Made by a program: the position numbers and the translations under genes
Part shown: positions 25,401 to 38,712 of the stretch, piece after piece
How the letters are laid out: every line of letters starts with the position of its first letter
How positions within the stretch are numbered: position 1 is the stretch's first letter
Notes under the pieces: model-generated
Told to the model about the DNA's origin: nothing
The model's input: only the letters and a program-made list of their open reading frames with translations
Databases searched by the model: none
From: Lepidostoma basale
Lineage: Eukaryota; Arthropoda; Insecta; Trichoptera; Lepidostomatidae
Reading direction: 5' to 3'
DNA length: 64,000 nt
Assembly (NCBI GenBank): GCA_022606425.2
Contig: JAHDVF020001041.1
Location: forward strand, 1 to 64,000

Positions 25401-25487
25401 GCCTTTGTGTTTGACTGCTGCAGATACGGCAGGAGACTAACCAAACAGTCCGGGAGGGGGAACAAGTGCACGCCCAACACTCCCTGA
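16484..25487 (+). CDS. ABCG8: ABCG half-transporter, ABCG8-like, degenerate ATPase site
   Basis: Fourteen exons join in frame to 924 aa: 16484-16599, 17455-17586, 17904-18044, 18391-18535, 19286-19497, 19834-19975, 20564-20719, 20803-20994, 21201-21588, 21858-22062, 22155-22443, 22614-22734, 23434-23711, 25230-25487. Residues 1-296 are a polar, probably disordered extension containing RRYSVP and RRNSVAD, which look like basophilic kinase sites. The nucleotide-binding domain (about 297-590) is followed by a six-helix ABC2 membrane domain, the order typical of ABCG half-transporters; the last helix (STVISLVIFWIVCYVVM) is in exon 14. Catalytic motifs are lost: ATAEAEAT (330-337) replaces Walker A, R374 the Q-loop glutamine, LTRSE (433-437) the signature; Walker B keeps D457 but has Q458. 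His490 is kept. ABCG8 normally pairs with ABCG5 in sterol export. The ABCG8 assignment comes from the long N-terminus, the degenerate site and the HPPTYEIF segment; an orphan insect ABCG clade is the alternative. No ABCG5 gene is visible upstream. Confidence 0.85.
18205..18342. mobile_element. Near-palindromic MITE, copy 2, in ABCG intron 3
   Basis: Perfect 38 bp inverted ends (18205-18242 and 18305-18342) contain AATTGTATCTCAATAGAGAC and GAAGATGCAAAT. The right half matches copy 1 (712-867) through CCATATTCTGTT and CCTGTAAAC. The left inner arm has diverged. The element ends only 48 bp upstream of exon 4 of the ABCG gene, so it lies beside the branch-point region of that intron. Confidence 0.82.
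18729..19146 (-). mobile_element. RTE-like LINE, 5'-truncated copy, in ABCG intron 4
   Basis: The minus strand reads decayed ORF2 C-terminus with [37 protein letters not shown] and RCACMTRCINV, close to the copy at 24151-25011. The tail lies at the low-coordinate end (complement of a decayed TTAG repeat). A 9 bp target duplication, ATCTCTAAA, flanks it exactly (18720-18728 and 19147-19155). Confidence 0.88.
22770..22905. repeat. Dispersed repeat end in ABCG intron 12
   Basis: The segment CCACTGCTGGATGTAAGCC followed by CTCTCCACC and a C/T-rich stretch is related to pieces at 4776-4875 and 38880-38940 (CCAGTGCTGAACATAGGCC). This pattern is common as the antisense 3' end of LINE proteins in Lepidoptera. 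I cannot assign the family. Confidence 0.4.
22975..23170. mobile_element. Hairpin MITE, degraded copy, in ABCG intron 12
   Basis: It matches the element at 2614-2768: TTTTCTAGAAGTTTTATTCT on the left arm, a GATTATGCCC loop, and AAAATATGATAAAACTCCC on the right arm. The arms still pair with each other over most of their length. Confidence 0.65.
24149..25033 (+). mobile_element. RTE-like LINE, longest copy here (885 bp), ABCG intron 13
   Basis: This 5'-truncated retrotransposon lies in the same orientation as the host gene. It starts inside the reverse transcriptase frame and ends with the ORF stop (TGA 25009-25011), followed within a few bases by GTTAGTTAGTTAA and T-rich sequence. Exact 12 bp target duplications TTTCTTCTATAT occupy 24137-24148 and 25034-25045. 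Six shorter relatives occur in the window. RTE-like clade membership is suggested by the nearly absent 3' UTR and simple-repeat tail, but not proven. Confidence 0.9.
24151..25011 (+). pseudogene. Reverse transcriptase C-terminal half (286 codons open)
   Basis: The open frame begins around the catalytic YADD motif, here LLYADNTVLIADS with the second Asp replaced by Asn. It continues with the thumb region ([53 protein letters not shown]). The N-terminal endonuclease and fingers/palm are missing through truncation at insertion. There are no internal stops, so the copy is relatively young. Confidence 0.88.
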
Positions 25488-27499
25488 TTCCCTGACTCCC
25501 CTCCAGTGTCAGTTGCGTGGTCGTGGTGGATTCTGTATATGATGTAGTTCATATTTTTGTGTCATTGAATATGGACAGACCATTCTATACTTAGTGTGGA
25601 TGATAGTCATAACTAAATATTGTGTTATTATTTACCAGCGGACAGAACAATGGGTAATGGTGCAATATTATTCACCCTTAATAAAACTATACAGATTTAT
25701 AAATAATATATCCAATTGATATTACTGCAATTTACTAATTATTTCAATAATCTCATTCCCTGTTCATTGCATGAATTTACTAAGCTCAATATTTTTCACA
25801 GTGTACAGAAAAATTATTTAAAATGTAATAAAAAAATTTGTAATATCGAAAATAAAATGATAAATTGGAATAAATATATGTATTTTACTGTCCTTTCATT
25901 CCTCAACAAATAATCAATTAACTTATTTTGAACCACTTATTTCAAACTATCAGCAATAAAAAAAAATCTTTCCTAGTCCTTGTAATATTTTCAATAGGAA
26001 TACTGCCAATGTATGATATCTCCATGAACCTGTAGGATACTTTGTATTTTACAGATTGCTTGTAATGGGGATTAAATCAATGCACAACCCTCACATCGGA
26101 CAACAGAAATAATGTACCCCTACCCGGATACGATCGCGGAGTACTCTATGATTATTCATAACTCATCATAATGGCTGGACCCAAATATTAAAGATGATGT
26201 AATAATTAAATTTACGTATTAAAAACACACACCTTTGACTAATTCAAAGAATTAAATAAATTTCTAAAATTGAATTTTCAGCCCACGTTTTCACAAAAAT
26301 CAGAACTAAAATCTAAAATTATTCAGCACTGCCCTCAAGATATTATGATGTATTTAAAAATTCAAAAGAACACATAATCATAAATTCAAAAAAGCCAGAA
26401 TCTAACTGTAATGACTGGAATAAAGTATACATAGGTCAGAAAACCTTTACGTATGATTCCCTAAAAACCATATTTGCAATTTTCACAACAAAATAACCAG
26501 CCAATTTGAATCACATTTAAAAAGTCTTATAACTACAGATACACAACTTTGAAGTTAAAAAAGGTGGAACTCGCCAGGGCGCACCGGACTGGCCCTCTCT
26601 GGGTGGGAAATGGAAGTGAAACTAGCCTAGAGCCACCTGGGAAAACGACCTTACAGGACAAGGTAAGGCGGTGGACTTCACTTGGAGTGGTGTTAGGCTT
26701 CAAATGTGTATTAAAGATGAATAAAAACAGATCTCTGAGGCCCTATGCACCACAGTGGTAATGTGGAGATGTTTAGAGAAAATTTAATCCCTGGCCAACA
26801 TTAGAAGCAAGTTAATCTTTGAATTTTGATTTTACTAGATAATAAATTAATTTGGGAATATTGTTGTGTTTTCATGAAATATTTGTTTCGGGCCTCCTTA
26901 TTAAAATTGATATTTTGCAGATTAAATGGTAGATAAAGTATATTTCCTAAACTTAATGATATGCGGTGAGTATTAATATTCTTATAATTAAACGAAATTG
27001 AAATCAGTATAAAGCATAGATTATTTATTTAAAACTGAATTTGTGTACATATATGAATTTCAAAGCATTGTGTTATCTTTGGTTAAATAAAAATTACATA
27101 TTCATATTATTTTACTTTCTTTATAAAACAATTATAAAATAATGTCTTAGATATCAGCTCAATATTAGCAGTTCAGTTCAATAATTTAACTATAAATTAT
27201 TAATTCAGACTAAAAAATAAATACACCGTATGTACCCGTCAGTAATAACAAAGCTTTTACTATTGTTATTAATTATGCATTTGTTGGAACTAAAATTTCC
27301 ATCTCACAAAAATTACACCAATAAATATGTATATTTTATAATGTACTTCACTACATATTGAAAAATATAGGCTTGTCAATTCAAAAGAAATATTAATATT
27401 ATCTCAACGCAATATACGCGGGCAATTCACAAGGTGACGTTTGGACCATTGCGGAACATTTTTTTAATGAAACCTTTAAGATGTTAATAGCTTGAAAAA

Positions 27500-27504
<5 letters not shown>
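25488..27504. other. ABCG 3' UTR and intergenic DNA
   Basis: The first 200 bases after the ABCG stop are probably its 3' UTR. Beyond the poly(A) signal the sequence is AT-rich. Positions 26549-26761 are open and richer in GC (contains ARAHRTGPLWVGNGSE), probably a fragment of a dispersed repeat. I see no gene. Confidence 0.45.
25680..25685 (+). terminator. Poly(A) signal AATAAA of the ABCG gene
   Basis: The first canonical AATAAA after the stop codon at 25485-25487 lies 193 bases downstream, a usual distance for an insect 3' UTR. Further AATAAA copies near 25850-25870 could serve as alternatives. Confidence 0.5.

Positions 27505-27533
<29 letters not shown>
27505..27533. repeat. (TA)n microsatellite
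   Basis: An uninterrupted run of about 14 TA dinucleotides follows CATACA. It is likely to vary in length between individuals. Confidence 0.9.
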
Positions 27534-27983
27534 TCCTCTTAACACATTTTCAACCAAATGGATGGACAAACCCTCTCTAACGAGTGAGCTAAATGAACAA
27601 GGCAACCATAGAGGGGCTCGTGGGCGAGTCCCATGTATACAGGGCAAGTAAAGCAGAACTCTGAAGTGAGTCACCTACTGGTGTTCGGTTAAAAAGCAGC
27701 AGGAAATAATTTCGTAAAAACAAATATATCTTATTTATTTAAAGTGATTGTGAGTTATGAAAGATGGATTCTTAATTCAAAAAAATCTTGCATTAGGAAG
27801 TGTCTAGATACCCTGGAGCCTATTCGATTGGTAGTATCTAGTCGGAGATATATTAAACATTAATGCAATTGTTAACATCGTCCTCCACATTCTTATAAAG
27901 GATGTTTATTAAACAGCTGTAACTATATTTGTAGATTGAGACCTTCTTCACTTCAGTTCCAGAAAGAAGAGACTTCAGAGGTC

Positions 27984-28244
27984 ATGTCAAATGAAATAAG
28001 TGTTGGTTCTCCTCAGAACATTCCATATAAGCACAACAAACTTCACCTATTTCTTCTCCACAAAGAATTTATTCTTAGAATTATAGGACTAAACAATCAG
28101 AACCTTCCTAAGGAGATTGAGAAGCTCGCTCCTACCCAACAATGTAAAGATCTTCTTTTTTTAAAACTCATAACTTGGATAAACAAAGAAGAGAGAAAGC
28201 AAATAAAGTTAGGAGTCCGGCTTGAGTCAATGCTGGAGAACTAG
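27984..28244 (+). CDS. Hypothetical small protein or last exon (86 aa)
   Basis: From ATG 27984 the frame runs to a TAG at 28242-28244. It is open upstream as far as a possible splice acceptor (TATATTTGTAG ending at 27934), so it may be a terminal exon rather than a whole gene. The product is charged and looks helical (contains KEFILRIIGLNNQNLPKEIE and LKLITWINKEERKQIKLG). It matches no family I know. No upstream exon is recognisable. Confidence 0.3.
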   Translation: MSNEISVGSPQNIPYKHNKLHLFLLHKEFILRIIGLNNQNLPKEIEKLAPTQQCKDLLFLKLITWINKEERKQIKLGVRLESMLEN

Positions 28245-29241
28245 ATAGTTTTCTAAAGCGATCAACCAACTCATTCCAGTCCAACACTTGTTTATTCTTA
28301 AAAAATAACATGTGAAATATACTCCACAACTCCGGTTTTAAAATTTTGGCTCATAAATTATTTGTTTATTGTGTGATGTTTCTTTCTGTAGTCACATGAC
28401 ACAGCATGTTTTTTCTGCCCAAGGTTTCTAAATTTCTACCTTTTTTTTATAATTCGTTTTTAAAATATTGTAACTTATTTAGTAAACCCACTTGGTCCTA
28501 ACACATATACAAAATTGTTCTTCAAGATATTTATAATAATACAATTATCCTACAATAAATATTCTAGTATTGAAATAAGCTAGTTTGTAATTAAAATTCA
28601 TCACAGTCATGAGGTAACTTTAAATAATAATATTTTTCTCAAATAAGATAAACATGTATAAGAATAAAGACAATAATACAATACATCGAAATAAGTATCA
28701 AATAGTAATTTATAATTAAGTATTTTATCTGATTAATCGGATACATCACTATTCTCAAATAATATAATGTTTTAATGAAATCTACTAGAGATGTATCCAG
28801 ATTTATAAAGAAATGGGTTTTGACAGCGTATTGACATCAACTATAATATTGATGTCGGCGATGCTAAATAAACACACATTTTAAACATACTTTAATACAT
28901 ATTTTTAAAAACAAAATTATTAGCAATTAAAAGAAAATCATGTCAATTCTAAATATCAATAAAATTATATTATAATATAAAATTCACTGTCACAATTGGA
29001 AGTCATAGATTATGTTTACCAATTGGCTACCTGCCACAGAGGAAAACTATTATAATTTCAACAACGAAAGAAAATAAGAAAAAAAACACTGTTTACAAAT
29101 AAATATTGTTTCTACTTGAAAAGAGTCAATCTAGTCAAAGAGTTCATTAGTTTGAGTGAAACCTTGCAGGTTGAATTTGCAGAATTATATTTCAAATATT
29201 CAAAAATTACTGTTATTTTTTTACTTAAAAAAAAAAACAAA
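28245..29241. other. AT-rich DNA downstream of the NEK gene
   Basis: This stretch contains the 3' UTR of the minus-strand kinase gene in its upper part. I could not fix its poly(A) site. No coding sequence is seen. Confidence 0.4.
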
Positions 29242-32788
<3,547 letters not shown>

Positions 32789-33379
32789 AGTAATGCGCGG
32801 CGTCCGAAATAAATAGAAATCTCATTATTTATCGTCGTTCTTGTTGTTGTCGATACTCGTAAGCGCTTCCCGCAAAATACTGAAAATTTTAATTATTTAT
32901 TTATTGTTGCTTGTTTTAAAAAAAAAAATCCATAAACAAATTTGCCTACGATGAATAGGATAGGGCGGGGAAAAAAGTTCCTTTTTGGCAATTAAAAATT
33001 GTTAAAAGTGGATTTTTATGACCATGGACGCGGAAGAAGCGGAAGAAACGAACCACCAACGTACGAATGATTACAGATGATTTCAGAGGTTCAGATGATT
33101 ACAGAAGATTTTTTGGTTTTGAAGCATGAAAAGTATTTTTTGTTTTTCTGCGAACGTTTAGGTATAATGAACTATATATTGGTCTTGGATATTGTCTTTT
33201 CGGGAGTACCAGCCCGAAGGCTATTGCTCCTCCACATGTTAGAATTTTTTTTCTTGGATGTTGAGGTTGGATATTACCGAGTGGATGGTGAGGGGGGTTA
33301 CTTGGAGGATGTAGTGGGTTGTGTCCGACATTTTGGTAAGGAGGAAGTGTGGAGGGGTCGGGGGTGGCTTTGGACAGGG

Positions 33380-33520
33380 GTCGAGGTCTTGGGTGGAGAC
33401 CGAGGGTCGGTGACAGGGAGTGACCTTGGGTGGGGGCCGATTGGTTCTGGATACAGAACCGAGTGGGACAAGAGTGGCCTTGGGTGTGGGCCGGTGGCCT
33501 TGGGTGGGGACCGATATGGC
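33380..33520. repeat. G-rich imperfect tandem array
   Basis: Four variants of CCTTGGGTGGGGACCGA occur at about 33385, 33422, 33478 and 33497, with irregular 20-50 base spacing. The plus strand is strongly G-rich from about 33280 to 33580. This explains long open frames on both strands here; neither looks like a real protein. Confidence 0.6.
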
Positions 33521-34018
33521 GGCGTCGGGGCAGGAGGAGGCGGCGTCGACGGTGGGAGGAGAAACAAGGATAGAGGCGTTCGAGAAACGCCAGAAGACTC
33601 TAAGGAAGGGAAGGGAAATTAAGTAGCGAGTGAATACGAAGGTTAGGAACTGTAGCGACGACACCGGAGGCATAAGCGTATTCATGGAGAGGTGGTCATT
33701 TTAGCTGGCTGGCTGACGGGAAGGCGTGCAGAGCGACTTACAACGTGCATATGAGATGGTGCACCGTTTGATGTTTTTTCATGTTGAAGCACCATAAAAA
33801 AATAATAACAAATCACCAATCACCTCCACCCGAACTATTTTTAATCTTGTAGGATTGGCAAAATGCAGAAAATGTTTTTTTGTGAAAAGCCCCAAATGAC
33901 AAGCCGCCTATGGGCGCCATTTTGAAACAACTCACTATAATTTATATTAGTGTAATGTAATATTACTAGTTTTATCAGTTAAAATCCAGCCGTTTTAAAA
34001 TAATTCACCAGACAACAT

Positions 34019-34678
34019 CGAGAAAGCAAAGTCCGCTTCCCGAGCCATCGCATCCCTCTACCCTCTGCTAGTTCCCAACAGCTCCCTCAATCCAGCCAAC
34101 AAACTCCTCCTTTACAAATCGGTCATTAGACCGATTTTCTCCTACGCAGCCCCCATCTGGGGCAACGCAGCTCCTTCCCACATCAAAAAACTCCAAACGC
34201 TCCAGAATAAGGTCATTCGGCTCGCGCTGAGTGCCCCGTTCTGGTCCAGAATCTCCCTCCTACATCTAGAGTCGGGTATCCCGACCCTAGATGAACATAT
34301 CCTCACGCTAGCCGAGCGTTTCTTCCACGGGGTCGCCTCACACCCCAACCCGTCCATTCAAAATTCTTCAAACTACGACCTAAATACCACTCCCGTTACA
34401 AACGCCCCAAACACATCCTCCTCAAATCCAATCCAGCAGACCAACCCTCACCGAACCCCCCATCGCCCAATTTGCAAACCTCCCCACCACCACCCCCACC
34501 ACCACCCCCACCCCCGGTTCCTCCCGACCCTCACTAAACAGCACCAGCCCTAAACATCCCCACCCCCCAACACCCCCTTAATCTCATAAATCCAACCTCA
34601 CCTTCACCAAATATTCCTGATTGTGGGGGAGTAATAGGCTTCGGCCTGACACTTCCGGCTTAAAAAGATCAAAGTCAG
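34019..34678 (+). mobile_element. Jockey-clade LINE, 5'-truncated, 12 bp target duplication
   Basis: The plus strand reads the end of a Jockey-type ORF2: NKLLLYKSVIRPIFSYAAPI, WGNAAPSHIKKLQTLQNKVI and IPTLDEHILTLAERF, followed by a Pro/His-rich tail. Exact duplications ACCAGACAACAT occur at 34007-34018 and 34679-34690. The 3' end is AAAAAGATCAAAGTCAG rather than pure poly(A). It is inserted inside the larger candidate element at 32963-35899. Confidence 0.9.
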
Positions 34679-35139
34679 ACCAGACAACATGAACTCTGCT
34701 AGTAGGTTAAAAAGTTCCAATTGGAATGGGGTAAGAAGTTCCGGGTGGAACTTTTAGCCCCTCGATTCATATTGCCCACTTATCACCTTAATGTCATTAT
34801 TTAAATACCATATCTAATTTCCACCGTGTCTATTAATTCTATTTCTAATATCAATTAAAACACTTTAATAGTTAGCACTTTTTACCCCCTATATGGAACT
34901 TTAAGCCCCGCATGGGGGGCATGATTTGCACTAAAACAATTTTTACATGGCAGAAAATACATTTTCTCTCTGGAGGCTTGTTTGATCTTAGTTAAGTTTA
35001 ATTTTAATTAGTGATAAGACAATGAAAATAATAATAGTGTACTGGAAAAACAATAATAGTGATAGTGACAATTTTGTGAGTGCCAAAAATAGCTTTCTGC
35101 CCCGGTATTGCCATTAAGTTTAAGTACTGCCGACCGGAT

Positions 35140-35520
35140 ATGGCGAGTGGCAACACGCGCGGCCATGTTTTGACAACGAAAGCTGAAGATCATAAACAGA
35201 GCGCGGGACTTGGAAATCAGACTCCAGAGGAGGCAGACGTGCGGCTCCCCAGCGCCCGCTGGTCGCCGGCGCGGCGCGCCGGCCAAAGGCCATTCCCGCC
35301 TCGCACGTCCCTCGTGGTGCTGGCTGCCTCAGATCCGGCCACTGCTGTCGCTGCGAAGGGGACCCGTGCCCTCCGCGGTCTATCATCCACCCGAGTCTTC
35401 TGTGCAGCCTCTGGCAGTTTTTTTTGTGCCGGCCAACTCGCCGGCTTTGCAGATCACCATCCTCACTGATCGTCCTCACAGATCGTCGGTCCTCGCCGCA
35501 GATCACCCCCTTCGTTAGTG
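35140..35520. other. Isolated GC-rich block, unassigned
   Basis: This 380 bp patch (contains GCCGGCGCGGCGCGCCGGCC near 35265) is very GC-rich against about 35% GC around it. Both strands are open for about 130 codons, as expected from composition, and no protein family is recognisable. It may be a promoter-associated CpG-type island upstream of NDUFB7, or part of an LTR or other element. Confidence 0.35.
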
Positions 35521-36072
35521 CTAATTCAGAGACTCGTTAGTTTTAATTCGTTGGCCAACGGATAGGATGTAAATCCTCTTTAGTTCTTAAGTAATCTTTC
35601 TTTTGCTTTATATTGTATGTTTCGTTAGTAAATGTAAATTCGTAAATAGTAAATACTGGTTTCAATCTCATTTCACTATACATCCCGGAGCATATTTAAA
35701 ATAACATAATGTTAACATTGGCGAAGCACATGGGCAGGGTTGGGAAGTTGTACGAGATCGGGGAGGAATTCGATTAAATTTATCTTTTTCACCCCGTGAC
35801 GACAACGAGCTCGTAACAAAATGAGTTAATTTTTTGTGAGTGGAACACATTATCGCACTATTCTGGAATATGTTGAAATTGATACTTTTAGCCCCACCCT
35901 ACTCTATATAAATTATTTGGAATTATAAGATATTCTTTGTCTATGTTTTTTTTTTTAATTTATTGCAACACTACTCTTTACTCAGTTTGACATGTCGGAT
36001 GTCTGAAGTTCGGCAAGTGTGGTTGAAAAATTATTAATTGCCTCAATAATCTTCTTAAACCACAGAATAACC

Positions 36073-38270
36073 ATGGGCACAAATTTTAGTCAATATCAAA
36101 ATCCTCCCGGAATTGCTCCTTTTATGACTGATACCCCTTCATTCGATCCAAATTATGGATTTTCTGAAAAACGACAGGAAAGAGGTAACTATTTATATAT
36201 TCTTCTGGAAGTAAAGTTTACCAATTATTTCATTTATTATATATTTTGTTAACTCTCCTATTTTTACTATAACGATTTGCAATTCATATAGATTTTTGGT
36301 ATTATTTAACTAATTTGATATTATTACATAACAGTTCAGGACTAGTGGGAAACATAATCTAACAATAATGTTATTGTTTTCAGTAATGATCGCCACAGAG
36401 GCTGAAATGATGTCCGCCAGGCTACCACACGACAGGCGTGACTATTGCGCTCATTTGTTTATAGAATACAAAGATTGCCGAGATAAACAGTTCCCATTTC
36501 TGTACAGATGCAGTCACGACAAGCATGCTTACCTCACTTGCCAATATGATGAGTGAGTATTCTGTGTACTTCTATGATCCCGTATTATGGTGGCTAGTGA
36601 TTTTTAAGTGATCAAGAAAAAAAAAAATGTTCATAAAATATTTGTTTCTTGAACTATAGTGTAGAACTCCATGCTAAGTATTTGATGTTGATGAAAACAT
36701 TCATTGTATAGAAGTCATTATTAAATTAACTAACTAAATAACTATCATGCCGTCTCTCCAAAGGGGTAGGCAGAAATAATGGACTGCCACACTTTTCTTT
36801 CCCGATATATTTTTCTCGTTTCCTCAACATTCATACATTGTATCATGCACGTGCGGCGATTTCTCTGACTTCTGACATGGCCGACATTCAATATTTGATT
36901 AATTTGATTGTGCCACATTTTCCTCTATTTCTAATTCCATTTACATCACTAACATATCCTTTTTTTACCATTCTTTCTTCATTCATTCTTTCCAAGTGTT
37001 CAAACCATCTTAATGATCCTATCATTATTTTGTTCATAACACTATCATTCACACCGCATTCACTTCTTATATTTTTTTATTCGACACTCCATCATACACA
37101 GAGTATCCACACATCCGTCTAAAAGATCTCATTTCTACTGCATTTATTCTACTTTCATCCTTCTTTTGCCAGTTCCATGCTTCGCTTCAATACATAAGGG
37201 TCGGTATGAGAACACCATTGTGCACTACCATTTTAGCTTAAATTAAATCACTGTATTTTCCCCATTGGAGTTAATTTATTTGGCATGTTTAAACTTTTTA
37301 TACCTACATCTTTGGGGGGAAAATGGTGTTTTAATTTATTAATAAAACATAATTATGAAGTTTCATAGTGGTAATGCCTAAAGTTTATAAAAAAAATAGT
37401 GTTTTCGTTTTGTCTCTAAGACTAGAAACTGGTTGAGTCATATTTACCTTTCTATAGCATTTTACAACATACCATTTGATAATGCCCCAGCCAGGCGAAA
37501 TATTTTACTTTCTTATAATATCATAAAATATGAAGAAAGCACGCAATTTATTTAATATTAATTATTAAATATTACACTTATTTCTATTCTAGTTCTTCAC
37601 CAGATGGCAGCGAGCTGCCTAAGCTGGTCAGAACTACAAAAAGAATAAGTGGAATAAAACCAAAAATATGTTTTGTTTTATTATTAATTTTTGATATTTA
37701 TCAATTACAAGAAATATCTGTAATGAACATTTTTGTGTTATACGTAGTGTTTCAGTATTTAGTATAACGAAAACATTGTTTTTTTTTGTCTGAAAATGGC
37801 CAAGCAAGGTACAGTGTGTTACTCAAATATAATAAAATATTAAGAATACAGATGTTTACATAAATATGAAATATTTAACATCATTGCTTACATCAGCTTT
37901 ACACCATTGTTTAAGATACAGTAAGACACATTTTCAGGTATAAAATATCCAAAACTGTAAAATTTAAAGTTGTTAGTTATGTGGGCAATCGAATGGAATT
38001 AAACTAAAAATATATTATAAAGAATCTTTTAATAAAAAAATATCTTGATTATTTCATATTCTATTTGTAAACAAGGATTTGAAGATATCCAATAAAATTA
38101 GTAGACTTTAATTTATTTATATGAATGTTTTGTGAATTGAATTATTTTATCCTCAATTCATAAGATTAATATTGTACCCTTGTTGCAGCTACATTCTGCG
38201 GATGAAGGAGTTTGAACGCGAGCGCCGCCTGAGGTTGAGGGAACACCGCCTGGCTGCGGCTGCTAACTAG
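36073..38270 (+). CDS. NDUFB7: NADH dehydrogenase 1 beta subcomplex subunit 7 (B18)
   Basis: Three exons (36073-36184, 36384-36552, 38189-38270) join in frame to 120 aa, close to the family length of about 120-140. This is a supernumerary subunit of mitochondrial complex I on the intermembrane-space side of the membrane arm. The twin CX9C (CHCH) motif is intact: C59-C69 in YCAHLFIEYKDC and C80-C90 in RCSHDKHAYLTC. These would form two disulphides through the MIA40 import path. The C-terminal YILRMKEFERERRLRLREH is typical of the family. The start MGTNFSQ fits an N-myristoylation site (Gly2, Ser6), as known for mammalian NDUFB7. Intron 2 carries an RTE-like LINE and MITE relics. Confidence 0.95.
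36650..36720. mobile_element. Hairpin MITE arm in NDUFB7 intron 2
   Basis: GTAGAACTCCATGCTAAGTA followed by GATGAAAACATTCATTG matches the left-arm start of the MITE family (compare TAAAACTCCATATTAAATA at 2596). It is only a fragment, cut by the LINE insertion next to it. Confidence 0.4.
36730..37237 (-). mobile_element. RTE-like LINE, 5'-truncated copy, in NDUFB7 intron 2
   Basis: It lies in reverse orientation. The tail complement CTAACTAAATAAC is followed by the ATCATGCCGTCTC end common to the family, and the coding end (complement of RWFGHME and of the MYGSEAWNW segment) can be followed to about 37230. The 9 bp target duplication TTAAATTAA occupies 36721-36729 and 37238-37246. Confidence 0.88.
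37465..37560. mobile_element. Hairpin MITE relic in NDUFB7 intron 2
   Basis: CATTTGATAATGCCCCAGCCAGGCGAAATATTTTAC preserves the loop of the family (compare 2678-2706), with a decayed right arm after it. Confidence 0.5.
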
Positions 38271-38336
38271 TTGTGTAGAGTTACATACATAGAACATTAT
38301 CATTTGCCCTTACTCAATTAATGTTTTTTTGAGGAA

Positions 38337-38342
38337 ATTAAA
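38337..38342 (+). terminator. Poly(A) signal ATTAAA of NDUFB7
   Basis: The common variant ATTAAA lies 67 bases after the NDUFB7 stop (38268-38270). No canonical AATAAA is nearer, so this is the likely signal of a short 3' UTR. Confidence 0.45.
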
Positions 38343-38455
38343 ATCTGTCTTGTATATAAATGTTACCTTAAATATTAATTTGTGGAGTACTTAATTTCCT
38401 AGCTAGTTTCAATTCTAGGGATTGGTTTGCAGCAAAGTGTAACATTTTTTTTTGC

Positions 38456-38712
38456 TGGTTCTTATGATACCACTTGGGCCTTTAATGTGGTGGTTTCCCG
38501 TTGCTTTACATCAGCTCATTTGAATCCAATTACTTGCATACAACTTTTTAGCTATTAATTCTCAAGACATGTGATAGGTAGCTAATATATCGCCATTTTA
38601 TTGACACTATCTAAATCAGACCAATGACAGTGTGACAATCATATTGCTATCGCCTGGAATCGAACCAGGGAACCTTCGGTGTGGCAATCGCAGCTCCTGC
38701 CACGAAGGTCGT
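38456..38712 (-). mobile_element. tRNA-derived SINE-like element
   Basis: Read on the minus strand, the element begins with a tRNA-like head containing an A-box-like TGGCAGGAGCTG and a B-box GGTTCGATTCC (complement at 38656-38666), the internal promoter of RNA polymerase III. It continues into a body shared with 5850-6085 (CCTATCACATGTC, GCGATATATTAGCTACC on that strand). The tail end near 38456 is not sharply defined. Confidence 0.6.

Larger units (their letters stand above)
32963..35899. mobile_element. Candidate TA-flanked DNA element (2.9 kb), composite
   Basis: The left end GGGCGGGGAAAAAAGTTCC and the reverse complement of the right end (GGGTGGGGCTAAAAGTATC) resemble each other, and each is bounded by TA (32961-32962 and 35900-35901). 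Related motifs recur inside: GGGGTAAGAAGTTCC and GGAACTTTTAGCCCC back to back near 34724-34765, and GGAACTTTAAGCCCC near 34895. This mimics the repeated internal motif of the pogo-like relic at 8808. No transposase frame is visible. The block also contains a G-rich repeat array, an inserted LINE and a GC-rich patch. The end similarity is short, so this remains a proposal. Confidence 0.4.

Noticed and set aside
16484..25487. ABCG gene as a pseudogene because its catalytic motifs are gone
   Set aside because: All 14 exons are open and in phase, and membrane helices and other domain segments are intact. The motif changes are substitutions without stops, which fits a conserved non-catalytic domain better than decay.
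33077..33685. Long open frames on both strands as a Gly-rich or Pro-rich protein gene
   Set aside because: They coincide with the G-rich tandem array, where stop codons are rare by composition. The frames overlap each other on both strands and have no splice or domain support.
35080..35518. Open frames of 100-130 codons in the GC-rich block upstream of NDUFB7
   Set aside because: Three frames on both strands are open together, as expected from high GC. No family motif is visible in any.
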